NCBI RefSeq assembly: GCF_022429625.1
Contig: NZ_CP092483.1
Coordinates: 4,291,241 to 4,355,240 of the forward strand
Reading direction: 5' to 3'
From: Devosia lacusdianchii
GTDB lineage: Bacteria; Pseudomonadota; Alphaproteobacteria; Rhizobiales; Devosiaceae
DNA: 64,000 nucleotides
A program made the translations under genes and the position numbers. This document shows positions 53,798-63,880 of this stretch, piece by piece. The notes under the pieces are model-generated. The model worked only from the letters and a program-made list of their open reading frames with translations. It was not told the DNA's origin and ran no database searches. Position 1 is the stretch's first letter; the number at the start of each line of letters is the position of its first letter.

Positions 53798-54157
53798 ATG
53801 GTCAATAGAATTGTCGGTTGGGTTGTCCTTGTTCCACTTTGCCTGGGACTGATCGTATTCGCCCTGGCGAACCGGCATTTCGTCGCCGTCAATTTCAATC
53901 CCTTCACACCAGTCGAGCCCTCCGCTGCCCCCGGCTACGGCGTGCCGCTCTTTGTCGTGCTTTATGTCGTGCTGCTGATCGGAGTGCTGTTGGGCGGCAC
54001 CGCTACCTGGTTCGCCCAGGGCACGCATCGCCGCCGCGAAAAGCATTGGCGGCGCGAAGCGCATCTGCTCAATACCGAGGTTGAGGGATTGCGGAAGAAC
54101 CAGGGCCAGGCCAATGGGCCGCTGGCCGAAGTCGATGACCTCTTGGAGCTGCGCTGA
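53798..54157 (+). CDS. lapA: LapA/DUF1049 family membrane protein
   Basis: This 119-residue protein has two membrane segments (about 5-24 and 47-70). A basic coiled-coil-like tail with RRREKHWRREAHLLNTEVEGLRKNQ follows, the LapA-domain layout. The E. coli relative works in control of lipopolysaccharide synthesis; whether this one does is unknown. It lies between ihfB and trpF as in rhizobia, eight bases ahead of trpF. Confidence 0.88.
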   Translation: MVNRIVGWVVLVPLCLGLIVFALANRHFVAVNFNPFTPVEPSAAPGYGVPLFVVLYVVLLIGVLLGGTATWFAQGTHRRREKHWRREAHLLNTEVEGLRKNQGQANGPLAEVDDLLELR

Positions 54158-54165
54158 GCAACGCC

Positions 54166-54813
54166 ATGGCCGATCCCCTTATCGTCAAGATCTGCGGCAT
54201 CAAAACGCCCGACATTCTCGAAACGACCATAGCGGCCGGCGCCGACATGGTGGGTTTCATGCACTTTCCGCGCTCGCCGCGCCATGTCTCGATCGAAGAG
54301 ATCGCGACGCTGATCTCAGAGGCGCGCGGGCGCATCGAGACCTGCGTGGTGCTGGTCAATCCGGACAATTCCTGCGTCGCCGAGGTCGCCGCGCTTGGGC
54401 CGGACTGGATCCAGCTCCACGGCCCCGAAACGCCGCACCGCGTCGAGGCCATCCGCGCCGAAGCGGGCGTCGAAATCATGAAGGCCCTGCCGATCGGCTC
54501 GGCCGACGATGTGGCCCATGTCGCTGATTTTCTTGAGGTCGCCGACCGCATCCTGGTCGACGCCAAGCCGCCCAAAGGCGCCGACCGGCCCGGCGGATTG
54601 GGTGCGACCTTCGACTGGTCGCTGCTCAAGGCGCTTGACCCGTCCATCCCCTTCATGCTTTCCGGGGGCTTGACGCCAGAGACCGTCGCCGACGCCATCA
54701 GGACCGTGCGCCCGTTCGGGATCGACGTGTCTTCGGGCGTGGAGCGCGCGCCCGGCGTCAAGGACAAGCGGCTGATCGAGGCTTTCATCCGGAACGCCCG
54801 CGCCGCCAGCTAA
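54166..54813 (+). CDS. trpF: Phosphoribosylanthranilate isomerase
   Basis: TrpF catalyses the third step of tryptophan synthesis. The 215-residue TIM barrel begins VKICGIKTPDILETTIAAGADMVGFMHF, which contains the catalytic Cys. It also has DWIQLHGPETP and PFMLSGGLTPETVADAI, then FGIDVSSGVERAPGVKD. It is directly upstream of trpB and trpA, giving a trpFBA operon. Confidence 0.98.
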   Translation: MADPLIVKICGIKTPDILETTIAAGADMVGFMHFPRSPRHVSIEEIATLISEARGRIETCVVLVNPDNSCVAEVAALGPDWIQLHGPETPHRVEAIRAEAGVEIMKALPIGSADDVAHVADFLEVADRILVDAKPPKGADRPGGLGATFDWSLLKALDPSIPFMLSGGLTPETVADAIRTVRPFGIDVSSGVERAPGVKDKRLIEAFIRNARAAS

Positions 54814-54864
54814 TTCGCCCTTCGGTCAATTGGCCGGACCGGCCGACAATCGAAGGAACGAGCG

Positions 54865-56082
54865 GTGGATACCGAAGGCCTCAACTCCCTGCGCAACGGC
54901 CCCGACGAGCATGGTCGCTTCGGACCCTATGGCGGGCGTTTCGTCGCCGAGACGCTGATGCCGTTGATCCTCGACCTCGAGGCGCATTATCGCGCCGCCA
55001 AGGTCGATCCCGAATTCAAGGCCGAGCTCGATGATCTCTCGGTCCACTATGCCGGCCGCCCGAGCCCACTTTATTTCGCCAAGCGCCTGACCGAGCATCT
55101 GGGCGGCGCCAAGGTGTGGTTCAAGCGCGAGGAGCTCAACCACACCGGCTCCCACAAGATCAACAATTGCCTGGGCCAGATCCTGCTGGCCAAACGCATG
55201 GGCAAGACCCGCGTCATCGCCGAGACCGGCGCCGGCCAGCATGGCGTCGCGACGGCCACGGTCTGCGCCAAGTTCGACCTGCCCTGCACCATCTTCATGG
55301 GTGCCACCGACGTTGAGCGGCAGATGCCCAATGTGCTGCGCATGAAGATGCTCGGCGCCGAAGTCCGCCCGGTCACCGCCGGCGCCGGCACGCTCAAGGA
55401 CGCGATGAACGAGGCGCTGCGCGACTGGGTCACCAATGTCGACACCACCTACTATCTGATCGGCACCGCCGCCGGCCCGCATCCCTATCCGGAAATGGTG
55501 CGGGACTTCCAGTCGGTGATCGGCACCGAACTCAAGGCCCAGTTCAAGGATGCCGAAGGCAAGCTGCCCGATGCGGTGGTCGCCTGTGTCGGTGGCGGCT
55601 CCAACGCCATCGGCACCTTCCACGCCTTCCTCGATGATCCCAGCGTCAAGATTTACGGCGCCGAGGCGGGCGGGCATGGCATCGACACCGATAATGGCCA
55701 CGCCGCCAGCATGACCGGCGGCCGCCCCGGCGTGCTGCATGGCAACCGTACCTATCTGCTGCAAGATCGTGACGGACAGATTCTGGAAGGCCACTCCATC
55801 TCGGCCGGCCTCGACTATCCCGGCGTCGGTCCGGAACACGCCTTCCTGCATGACAGCAAGCGCGTCACCTACGCGCCCATCACTGATAACGAAGCCCTGG
55901 CGGCGTTCCAGCTCTGCACCAAGCTCGAAGGCATCATCCCGGCGCTGGAATCGGCGCATGGCCTAGCGCAGGTGATGAAGGTCGCCCCATCAATGGGCAA
56001 GGACCAGTCGATCGTGCTGTGCCTCTCCGGGCGTGGCGATAAGGACGTCGAGAGCGTCGGCAAACATCTGGGGCTGCTATAG
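54865..56082 (+). CDS. trpB: Tryptophan synthase beta chain
   Basis: TrpB joins indole and serine with PLP. The 405-residue protein shows [17 protein letters not shown] and [20 protein letters not shown], with the PLP-binding Lys in HTGSHKIN. The glycine loop is [16 protein letters not shown]. The start is GTG at 54865 with AAGGA upstream. It is followed by trpA two bases later. Confidence 0.98.
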   Translation: MDTEGLNSLRNGPDEHGRFGPYGGRFVAETLMPLILDLEAHYRAAKVDPEFKAELDDLSVHYAGRPSPLYFAKRLTEHLGGAKVWFKREELNHTGSHKINNCLGQILLAKRMGKTRVIAETGAGQHGVATATVCAKFDLPCTIFMGATDVERQMPNVLRMKMLGAEVRPVTAGAGTLKDAMNEALRDWVTNVDTTYYLIGTAAGPHPYPEMVRDFQSVIGTELKAQFKDAEGKLPDAVVACVGGGSNAIGTFHAFLDDPSVKIYGAEAGGHGIDTDNGHAASMTGGRPGVLHGNRTYLLQDRDGQILEGHSISAGLDYPGVGPEHAFLHDSKRVTYAPITDNEALAAFQLCTKLEGIIPALESAHGLAQVMKVAPSMGKDQSIVLCLSGRGDKDVESVGKHLGLL

Positions 56083-56084
56083 TC

Positions 56085-56906
56085 ATGTCGCGTATCGAAA
56101 AGCGTTTCGCCGAGGCCAAGGCGGCCAACCGTCCTGCCCTCGTCACCTATGTCATGGCCGGCGACCCCGATCTGGCCACCAGCCAGGCGATCATGGAAGC
56201 GCTGCCGCAGGCCGGCTCGGACGTTATCGAATTCGGCATGCCGTTCTCCGATCCTATGGCCGATGGCGTCGCCATCCAGCTCGGCGGCCAGCGCTCGCTC
56301 GCCGGTGGCATGACCCTGCGCGGCGTGCTCGGCATGGTCGAGGACTTCCGCCGCAAGGACGAGACCACCCCCATCGTGCTGATGGGTTACTACAACCCGA
56401 TCTACATTTTCGGCGTCGATAAGTTCCTCGCCGCTGCCAAGGAGGCCGGCGTCGATGGCCTGATCATCGTCGATCTGCCACCGGAGGAAGACGAGGAACT
56501 GTGCATACCGGCGCTCAAGGCCGGCCTCAATTTCATCCGTCTCACCACCCCCACCACCGATGACAAGCGGCTGCCTGCGGTGCTCAAGAACACCTCGGGC
56601 TTTGTCTATTACGTGTCGATGACCGGCATTACCGGCGCCGCAATCAAGTCGCGCGCCGCCGTGGGTGATGCGGTCGAACGTATCAAGAGCCACACCGACC
56701 TGCCGGTCGCCGTCGGTTTCGGCATCAAGACGGCGGAAGACGCTGCAGAAATCGGCAAGCATGCTGACGGCATTGTCGTGGGCACGGTGCTGGTCGACGC
56801 CGTGGGTAAATCGCTGGTCGACGGCAAGGCCACCGGCACCACAGTCAGTGCGGTCCGTGACCTCGTCGCCAGCCTGGCGGCCGGGGTCAAGCGGGCGCGA
56901 GCCTAG
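56085..56906 (+). CDS. trpA: Tryptophan synthase alpha chain
   Basis: TrpA cleaves indole-3-glycerol phosphate to indole, which is channelled to TrpB. The 273-residue TIM barrel has the catalytic Glu in [19 protein letters not shown], with the Asp in the same stretch. Other markers are [15 protein letters not shown] and [12 protein letters not shown]. The start codon is two bases after the trpB stop. A REP-like hairpin follows. Confidence 0.98.
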   Translation: MSRIEKRFAEAKAANRPALVTYVMAGDPDLATSQAIMEALPQAGSDVIEFGMPFSDPMADGVAIQLGGQRSLAGGMTLRGVLGMVEDFRRKDETTPIVLMGYYNPIYIFGVDKFLAAAKEAGVDGLIIVDLPPEEDEELCIPALKAGLNFIRLTTPTTDDKRLPAVLKNTSGFVYYVSMTGITGAAIKSRAAVGDAVERIKSHTDLPVAVGFGIKTAEDAAEIGKHADGIVVGTVLVDAVGKSLVDGKATGTTVSAVRDLVASLAAGVKRARA

Positions 56907-56917
56907 CCAAAACCACG

Positions 56918-56944
56918 ATGTCATCCCGACGTAGGTCGGGATCC
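56918..56944. repeat. REP-like hairpin after trpA
   Basis: A perfect 8-bp stem ATCCCGAC/GTCGGGAT (56923-56930 with 56935-56942, loop GTAG) is preceded by GATGTC. It belongs to the same GTCATCCCGG repeat class as 14158-14262. The rest of the trpA-accD spacer (to 57102) shows only short GC-rich repeats. Confidence 0.55.
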
Positions 56945-57102
56945 ACCACGAGATTTTTTCACAATCACGGCGTGACCGGTCATCCCGGAATGGCCCTGCG
57001 GGTGTTGAAAGGCCGAGGTCACCTTTGCCCTCGCCCACCCGCCCTGATAACATTCGCCACAATTGACGCTTACCTGACAGCGATGTCCTCGCGAGGCCTG
57101 CC

Positions 57103-58077
57103 ATGAACTGGATCGATAACTTCGTCCGCCCGAAAATCCGCTCGTTCCTCTCCAACAAGCGCGATACGCCCGAAAATCTCTGGGTCAAGGATCCGGAATC
57201 GGGCGAGATGGTGTTCTATCGTGATCTCGAGGCGAACCAGTGGGTCGTGCCCAATTCGGGCTACCACATGAAGATCAAGCCGGCTGACCGGCTGGCCAAT
57301 TTCTTCGATGGCGGCGTCTATCAGACCGTCGCGATCCCGGCCGTTCCGGTCGATCCGCTCAAGTTCCGCGATCAGAAGCGCTATACCGACCGCCTCAAGG
57401 AGCAGCGCGCCAAGACGGGCGCGGAAGATGCGGTGACCGTCGCCACCGGCAAGCTCTATGACCGCGAAGTCACCGCTGCCGTGCAGGATTTCGACTTCCT
57501 GGGCGGCTCGCTCGGCATGGCGGCAGGACAGGGCATCATTACCGGGCTGGAAACGGCTGCCCAGCGCAAGACGCCGTTCGTGCTGTTCGTATCTTCGGGC
57601 GGCGCCCGCATGCAGGAAGGCATTTTGAGCCTGATGCAGATGCCGCGCACCACCGTGGCCGTGCTGCGCCTGCGTGAGGCTGGCCTGCCCTTCTTCGTCG
57701 TCTTCTGCGATCCCACCACCGGTGGCGTGACCGCCTCCTACGCCATGCTGGGTGACGTACACATTGCCGAGCCCGGCGCCCGCATCGGCTTCGCCGGCGC
57801 CCGCGTTATCGAGCAGACCATTCGCGAAAAGCTGCCCAAGGGCTTCCAGCGCTCCGAGTATCTCTACGAGCACGGCATGGTCGACATGGTCGTGCACCGC
57901 CACAACCTGCGCTCGACCATCGGCTCGCTCGCGGCCATCCTCACCAAGGCCGAGGCACCGGGTGAATTGACCAACTCGGCGCCAGCAGTGGCCCGGGCCA
58001 GCCTGCGCGACGTAGCGCTAGCCGCCGAGGGTGATGATGACGATCTGGCGCCGCCCAGCGCCGCTCATGCCGAATAG
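57103..58077 (+). CDS. accD: Acetyl-CoA carboxylase carboxyltransferase subunit beta
   Basis: AccD is the beta half of the carboxyltransferase that makes malonyl-CoA with AccA. The 324-residue protein is typical in its core: [76 protein letters not shown]. The N-terminal zinc ribbon is present in outline ([29 protein letters not shown]) but all four Cys ligands are replaced. It follows trpA as in other alphaproteobacteria. Confidence 0.97.
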   Translation: MNWIDNFVRPKIRSFLSNKRDTPENLWVKDPESGEMVFYRDLEANQWVVPNSGYHMKIKPADRLANFFDGGVYQTVAIPAVPVDPLKFRDQKRYTDRLKEQRAKTGAEDAVTVATGKLYDREVTAAVQDFDFLGGSLGMAAGQGIITGLETAAQRKTPFVLFVSSGGARMQEGILSLMQMPRTTVAVLRLREAGLPFFVVFCDPTTGGVTASYAMLGDVHIAEPGARIGFAGARVIEQTIREKLPKGFQRSEYLYEHGMVDMVVHRHNLRSTIGSLAAILTKAEAPGELTNSAPAVARASLRDVALAAEGDDDDLAPPSAAHAE

Positions 58078-58180
58078 GGTCTTTACCCGCACTTAAGGAC
58101 GTTCTTCTACCTTTCCTGAACACCGAGCCGCTGGCGATTCCTATCGCCGGCGCGCCAGTCGTGTCGCCAGGGGGACGTCC

Positions 58181-60679
58181 GTGCTCAAACTCTCCATGCC
58201 CATTGCCCGCAAGCTGCCTCTGGCGCTGCTCGGTTCCGCGCTTCTCGTCAGCGTCGGCGTGGGGCTGGCGAGTTACCTGATCGGCTCGGAGGCGCTGCGC
58301 AGCTCCGCGGAGACCAATCTGGCAACCCTCGCGAGTGAGCGCGCCAGCCAGGTTTCGACCTACCTCAAGTCGGTGGAAGACGATCTGGTTGCGACCTCGC
58401 GCTCGGAAGCCACCGTGCAGGCTTTGCGCGACTTTGCCGGCGCCTGGCTGCAGTTCAAGGTCGATCCGACTGCCGAAGTGCGCAAGCTCTATGTCGACGG
58501 CAATCCGAACAAGGACGACCTGTCGGCGCTCGAAACGCTCGGCACCACCGGCGCCTATGACGTGCCCCATACCCGGGCCCACAAGGGCTTCCGCTCCCAG
58601 ATCGCCATTCGCGGCTATCGCGACCTCTACCTCTTCGATCTCAAGGGCTTCATGGTCTATTCGGTCAACAAGGCCGAAGATTTTGGCACCAGCTTTGCCG
58701 ACGGCGGACCGTTGGCGACGAGCACGCTCGGCTCAGTGTTCCAGCAGGCCGTTGCCATCGAGAATCCAGACGACATCGTCTTTGCCGATTTCGCGCCCTA
58801 CCAGGCTGCCGCCGGCCTGCCCGCCAGCTTCTTCGCCAAGCCGGTGTTCAACGCCCAGGGCCGCAAGATCGGCGTGCTGGCCATCCAGCTGCCGTCCGAA
58901 CGTCTCGACGCCGTCGTCGGCGATCGGACCGGTCTGGGCGAAACCGGCGAAGTGATCATCGCCGGCTCCGATGGCTTGCTGCGCTCGGATTCGACCTTCA
59001 CGCCCGACAATGACGCGCTGGTCACGCCCTTTGCCGGTCCCATGCTGGATGCAGCCTTGGCCGGTACGCCCTCGGGCGGTGAAACCACCGCCTATCGCGC
59101 CACCGACATGCTGGTCGCCGCGGCGCCGATCACCACGCGCGGCCAGCCCTGGGCGGCCGTCGCTGTCATGGCGACCAGCGAAGTGCTCGCGCCCGTTGCC
59201 AATATGCGCAACATGATGCTGCTGATCGGTGCGGGACTCCTGGCCGTGGTAACCGCGGCGGGTCTGCTGTTCTCGCGCACCATCACCAAGCCGATCACCC
59301 GCCTCACCAGCACGATGGAAGCGCTGGCGCAGGGTGACCTTGACGCTGAAGTGCGTGGCGCTGAGCGCAGCGATGAGCTGGGCGCTATGGCACGCGCCGT
59401 CGAAGTGTTCCGCGCCAATGGCCAGAAGGTCGCGCAGATGACCGAGGCCGAAGCGGCCCAAGTGCTGGCCAACCAGGCCGATCGGGCCCGCATGATGGTC
59501 AGCCTGCAGCGCGCCTTTGGCGATGTGGTCGATGCCGCCATCGCTGGCGACTTCTCGCGTCGCGTCGAAGCCGAATTCCCCGATGCCGAACTCAATGCCT
59601 TGGCCCGCTCGGTCAATTCGCTGGTCGAGACCGTCGATCGGGGCCTGGGCGAGACCGGTGAAGTGCTGTCGGCCCTTGCCGAGACCAACCTGACACGCCG
59701 GGTGCGTGGCGACTACGAGGGCGCCTTCGCCCGCCTCAAGGCCGACACCAATGCGGTGGCCGAGAAGCTGGGCGAGATCGTCGGCCAGCTCCGCCACACC
59801 TCGGGCGCGCTCAAGACCGCGACCGGCGAAATCCTCTCCGGCGCCAATGACCTCAGCGAACGCACGACCCGGCAGGCCGCGACGATCGAGGAAACCTCCG
59901 CTGCCATGGAGCAATTGACCTCGACCGTGCTCGACAGCGCCAGCAAGGCCGAAGCCGCCAGCACCCAGGCCAAGGCCGTCTCCCGCACCGCCGAGGAAGG
60001 CGGGCAGGTGATGGCCGCCGCCACCGAGGCTATGGATCGGATCACCCAGTCCTCATCCAAGATCTCCAACATCATCGGTCTCATTGACGACATCGCCTTC
60101 CAGACCAATCTCTTGGCGCTCAATGCCTCCGTCGAAGCAGCCCGTGCCGGTGACGCCGGCAAGGGCTTTGCCGTCGTGGCGGTAGAAGTGCGCCGCCTGG
60201 CGCAGTCGGCGGCCAGTGCGTCAGCCGACGTCAAGACGTTGATCGAGCAATCGGCCAATGAGGTGCGCGGCGGCTCCAAGCTGGTCTCTGATGCCTCTAC
60301 CAAGCTCTCCAGCGTGCTGACGGCCATTCGCGACAATACCACGGCGCTGGAAGCCATCTCCCGCGACAGCCGCGAACAGGCCGGCGCCATCAACGAGGTC
60401 AATGCCGCCATCCAGCAGATGGACGAAATGACCCAGCACAATGCCGCCTTGGTGGAGGAGACCAACGCGGCGATCGAGCAGACCGAAGCGCAAGCCAATG
60501 AGCTCGATCGTATCGTCGACATTTTCACCATCGACGCAAAGCCGGCCCGTGCGCCGCAGCCTAGGGCGGCTGAGCCAGCCGGCGGCATTCGCGGTATGCA
60601 GCAAAAGCTCAAGGCCGCGGCGGGTAGTTATCTGAGCCGTGGCAACGCTGCGGTCGACAAGGATTGGTCGGAGTTCTGA
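58181..60679 (+). CDS. Methyl-accepting chemotaxis protein
   Basis: This 832-residue transmembrane receptor has TM1 at about 10-33 and a periplasmic sensor region of about 300 residues. TM2 lies near 343-362, and a HAMP domain follows ([26 protein letters not shown]). The methyl-accepting domain has its hairpin tip at [27 protein letters not shown] near residue 632. The sensor region is cache-like but I cannot name its ligand. No C-terminal CheR-binding pentapeptide is visible. The GTG start has AGGGGGA upstream. No che genes are in the window. It sits between accD and folC, which are usually adjacent. Confidence 0.93.
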   Translation: MLKLSMPIARKLPLALLGSALLVSVGVGLASYLIGSEALRSSAETNLATLASERASQVSTYLKSVEDDLVATSRSEATVQALRDFAGAWLQFKVDPTAEVRKLYVDGNPNKDDLSALETLGTTGAYDVPHTRAHKGFRSQIAIRGYRDLYLFDLKGFMVYSVNKAEDFGTSFADGGPLATSTLGSVFQQAVAIENPDDIVFADFAPYQAAAGLPASFFAKPVFNAQGRKIGVLAIQLPSERLDAVVGDRTGLGETGEVIIAGSDGLLRSDSTFTPDNDALVTPFAGPMLDAALAGTPSGGETTAYRATDMLVAAAPITTRGQPWAAVAVMATSEVLAPVANMRNMMLLIGAGLLAVVTAAGLLFSRTITKPITRLTSTMEALAQGDLDAEVRGAERSDELGAMARAVEVFRANGQKVAQMTEAEAAQVLANQADRARMMVSLQRAFGDVVDAAIAGDFSRRVEAEFPDAELNALARSVNSLVETVDRGLGETGEVLSALAETNLTRRVRGDYEGAFARLKADTNAVAEKLGEIVGQLRHTSGALKTATGEILSGANDLSERTTRQAATIEETSAAMEQLTSTVLDSASKAEAASTQAKAVSRTAEEGGQVMAAATEAMDRITQSSSKISNIIGLIDDIAFQTNLLALNASVEAARAGDAGKGFAVVAVEVRRLAQSAASASADVKTLIEQSANEVRGGSKLVSDASTKLSSVLTAIRDNTTALEAISRDSREQAGAINEVNAAIQQMDEMTQHNAALVEETNAAIEQTEAQANELDRIVDIFTIDAKPARAPQPRAAEPAGGIRGMQQKLKAAAGSYLSRGNAAVDKDWSEF

Positions 60680-60747
60680 GGGCAGGCCATTGAGCCGCAT
60701 ACCGAACGGCGGTAACTCATGGGCCTGACCGTTTTCGGACCCCGCCA

Positions 60748-62040
60748 ATGTCCCGCACCGACGCCATCCTCAAGCGCCTTTCGGGGCTGCATCCCAAGCT
60801 GATCGACTTGAGTCTCGAACGGCTCAACCTTCTGCTGGCCGATCTCGACTATCCGCATCGCCGCCTGCCACCGGTCATCCATGTCGCCGGCACCAATGGC
60901 AAGGGATCCACGATTGCCTATCTGCGCGCCATGCTGGAAGCGGCCGGCAAGAGCGTGCATGTCTATACCTCACCCCATCTGGTGCGTTTCAACGAGCGCA
61001 TCCGTCTGGCCGGCAAGCTGGTATCGACGCGCCGTCTCAACGCCGTGCTGGAGCGCGTCGAAGCGGTCAATGCCGGCAGGCCGATCACCTATTTCGAGGT
61101 CACCACGGCCGCCGCTTTCGTCCTGTTCGCCGAGAGCAAGGCTGACTATCTGCTGCTCGAAGTCGGCATGGGCGGCACCTATGACACCACCAATGTGGTC
61201 GATCATCCCCTGGGCGTGATCATTACTCCTGTCGACCTCGACCACATGGCCTTCCTTGGTAATACCATTGGCAAGATCGCCGTGGAAAAGGCCAATATCA
61301 TGAAACGCGGCTCACCCGCTGTGATTGCCCGGCAAGCCGATGAGGGTCTCGCCTCGATTCAGCGGGTTGCCGCCAAGTTGGGTGTTACTCCCTTTGTAGG
61401 CGGGCAGGATTTCGATGCTTATGCTCAGGACGGGCGTCTCGTCTATCAGGACGAGGACGGATTGCTCGATCTGCCGCCGCCAAGACTCATCGGCAATCAC
61501 CAGTTCGAAAATGCCGGCGTCGCTATTGCCGCTATCCGGCATTTCGGCCTGCCGGTCGACGAGGCCGCCATCGCCAAGGGCCTGGCCAATGTGGTCTGGC
61601 CCGCCCGCCTGTCGCCGGTGCAGGGCAAGCTGCGCGACCTGCTCGGTCCCGGTGCGGAGCTTTGGCTGGATGGTGGGCACAATGCCCATGGCACCCGCGC
61701 CTTGAGCCAGGCGCTGTCCGACATGAACCGTGCGCGGCCGGCACCGCTGGTGCTGATCCTGGGCATGATGAACACCCGCTCGCCGGCCGACGTGCTGGCG
61801 CCGTTTGCGGGCATGGCCGAGCGCATCATCACCCTGACCATTCCCGGCGAGTCCAATGCGCACGACGCGGCTTTCATCGCCGCTGAAGCGAAAAAATCCG
61901 GTTTCAACGCCGCGCCTGCCAAGACCATCGAGGCAGCGCTGAAATTGGCGGCAGGCACCGCCAATGCGCGCGTGGTGATCTCCGGTTCGCTCTATCTGGC
62001 CGGCCAGGTGCTGCTCAAGAACGGGACATATCCGGACTAG
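60748..62040 (+). CDS. folC: Folylpolyglutamate/dihydrofolate synthase
   Basis: FolC makes dihydrofolate and adds glutamates to folates. The 430-residue protein has the ATP motif VAGTNGKGSTIAYLRAML near residue 47, TSPHLVRFNERI and DGGHNAHGTRAL near residue 310. It stops two bases before the convergent GH3 gene. Downstream of accD it completes the trpFBA-accD-folC block with an MCP inserted. Confidence 0.97.
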   Translation: MSRTDAILKRLSGLHPKLIDLSLERLNLLLADLDYPHRRLPPVIHVAGTNGKGSTIAYLRAMLEAAGKSVHVYTSPHLVRFNERIRLAGKLVSTRRLNAVLERVEAVNAGRPITYFEVTTAAAFVLFAESKADYLLLEVGMGGTYDTTNVVDHPLGVIITPVDLDHMAFLGNTIGKIAVEKANIMKRGSPAVIARQADEGLASIQRVAAKLGVTPFVGGQDFDAYAQDGRLVYQDEDGLLDLPPPRLIGNHQFENAGVAIAAIRHFGLPVDEAAIAKGLANVVWPARLSPVQGKLRDLLGPGAELWLDGGHNAHGTRALSQALSDMNRARPAPLVLILGMMNTRSPADVLAPFAGMAERIITLTIPGESNAHDAAFIAAEAKKSGFNAAPAKTIEAALKLAAGTANARVVISGSLYLAGQVLLKNGTYPD

Positions 62041-62042
62041 TC

Positions 62043-63719
62043 TCAATACCGGGCCTGATCACTCCCCACGAATGGATCGACCGGGTTGGTCCCCGCGAAC
62101 GCCGTCCGTCCCATGATCGCTTCCACTACCGCCGCCTGCAGCGCCTCGCTGGAGCCATAGGTGTTGATATAGGCCGGCACGCGAGGCGCGTCGTAGAGGT
62201 AGTAGGGGTAGCCGAATGAGATCATCAGGCTCGGGATGTCGTGCCAGTAACGGGTCATGGCGCCGAAGACCGAGCCGGTGAGCTTGGTCCAGTCGAGGAA
62301 AATGCGGCTGCGGGTCAGGGTGGTTTCCTCGGCGAAGAGATAGAGCACCAGATCGAAATCTTTCGGGTTCACATCCATGCCGGGCTGATAGACGGTGACC
62401 GCGAACCCCTCCTTCTCCAGCCGCTCGGGCACGCTGAGCGGCACCGGATGCGGCACGAAGGGCAGGATCACGCCGCCCGAGAAGACCAGCACGCGATTAT
62501 GCCGTTTCGGCGAAAGTGGCAGCAGCGACTTGATATCCTTGACCAGGGTCGGCACGCGGGCCGTAACGCCATTGACGACGATGCGGTTTTCCTCGGTCGC
62601 CACGACGCGCTGGGCGCTGTCGAGGTTGGGTTCGGCAGGGTCCTTGTGGAGGCCCAACGCCGCCTTCAGCGCCAGCACGCGGGTCACCGCCTCGTCGACC
62701 CGCTCCTGGCTCAGGCGGCCATCGGCCACCGCCTTGACCAGCCGCATCAGGTCGCCATTGGCGTCGTCGGTGAAGAGGATCACGTCGCAACCGGCAATGA
62801 TGACCTCGGGCAGCACTTCGTCGCGCGGACCCCAGTCGCCCATGCCAGCCATCGGCGTCGCGTCCGAGACGATGAGGCCGTTAAAGCCGAGTTCGCGCCG
62901 CAGCAGGTCCTGATTGAGGATGCGGCTCAACGAGGCGGGGCGATAGGCCTCGGCGCCGGCATCGGGATCGAGCGCCAGTGCATAGGCCGGCAGTGCAATA
63001 TGGGCCGACATGACGCTCATCACACCGGCATCGATCGCTTTGCGATAGAGCCGGCCGAAGGTCGTTTCCCATTCCGCCATGCTGAGCGGGTTGACCGTGG
63101 TCACCAGATGCTGGTCGCGGTCGTCATAGCCTTCGCCGGGCCAGTGCTTGACCGTCGCGGCGACGCCATTGGCCTGGAAGGCGGCGATCTGGGCCAGCGC
63201 GTGGCGCTCGACCTTGTCGATGTCGCTGCCGTAGGAGCGGGTGCCGACAATGGCGCTACGCCAGGCAATGTTGAGATCGATGACCGGGGTAAAACTCCAG
63301 TTGAGCCCCACCGCATTGGCCTCGCGCGCCATGATGGTGGAAACGGCGGTGGTCGCGTCGAGGTCGTCGACCGCCGCCAGGCCCAGCGGATTGGGCACGC
63401 TGGTGCCGAAAGGCAGGCTCATGCGGCTGCCTTCGAGATCGGCGCTGACCAAGAGAGGCAGGTTGGCGATACTGCCCAGTGTGCGAGCCAGGGTGATCTC
63501 GGCGCTGAGATCATCAGAATAGATTCGGGTAATTCCGCCCGGCTTGAAGCTGCGAACCTCCTCGACCACTTCCTCGGGCGTTCCGCGTGCCAGCAGCACG
63601 AACAGTTGGGCCAGCTTGTCGCGCGGTGTCAGGGCATCGCGCGTTGCCCCAACCCAGGCGATCGCCTCGTTGTCGAGATTAAAGGGGGCAGCGGACAGGT
63701 CGATCGGGGCCACGGGCAT
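62043..63719 (-). CDS. Glycoside hydrolase family 3 protein (beta-N-acetylhexosaminidase type)
   Basis: This 558-residue enzyme has a GH3 N-terminal TIM barrel and a C-terminal alpha/beta domain (about 380-555). The NagZ-type loop is KHWPGEGYDDRDQHLVT, with the general acid His-Asp dyad region, and the nucleophile strand is FNGLIVSDATPMAGMG (Asp in SDA). GH3 members of this sort remove GlcNAc from peptidoglycan fragments or glycans. The start at ATG 63719 is chosen for the family-like beginning; longer frames upstream are weak. The function beyond the family is uncertain. Confidence 0.85.
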   Translation of the reverse strand: MPVAPIDLSAAPFNLDNEAIAWVGATRDALTPRDKLAQLFVLLARGTPEEVVEEVRSFKPGGITRIYSDDLSAEITLARTLGSIANLPLLVSADLEGSRMSLPFGTSVPNPLGLAAVDDLDATTAVSTIMAREANAVGLNWSFTPVIDLNIAWRSAIVGTRSYGSDIDKVERHALAQIAAFQANGVAATVKHWPGEGYDDRDQHLVTTVNPLSMAEWETTFGRLYRKAIDAGVMSVMSAHIALPAYALALDPDAGAEAYRPASLSRILNQDLLRRELGFNGLIVSDATPMAGMGDWGPRDEVLPEVIIAGCDVILFTDDANGDLMRLVKAVADGRLSQERVDEAVTRVLALKAALGLHKDPAEPNLDSAQRVVATEENRIVVNGVTARVPTLVKDIKSLLPLSPKRHNRVLVFSGGVILPFVPHPVPLSVPERLEKEGFAVTVYQPGMDVNPKDFDLVLYLFAEETTLTRSRIFLDWTKLTGSVFGAMTRYWHDIPSLMISFGYPYYLYDAPRVPAYINTYGSSEALQAAVVEAIMGRTAFAGTNPVDPFVGSDQARY

Positions 63720-63880
63720 TCTCCCAAGTCTTCTTTGCCTAGTCTTAGCAGCCGGCCGGTGCAAAAGCAGCCATGTCAGGACGTGCATAAGCGCCGCCTG
63801 TGACGCGGGTGTCATGAAGTCGCATGCCAAAGGGGGCAGCGAGAGCGGGCCCCGAGGCGATGGCCGCCCCTGAGTTTTGT

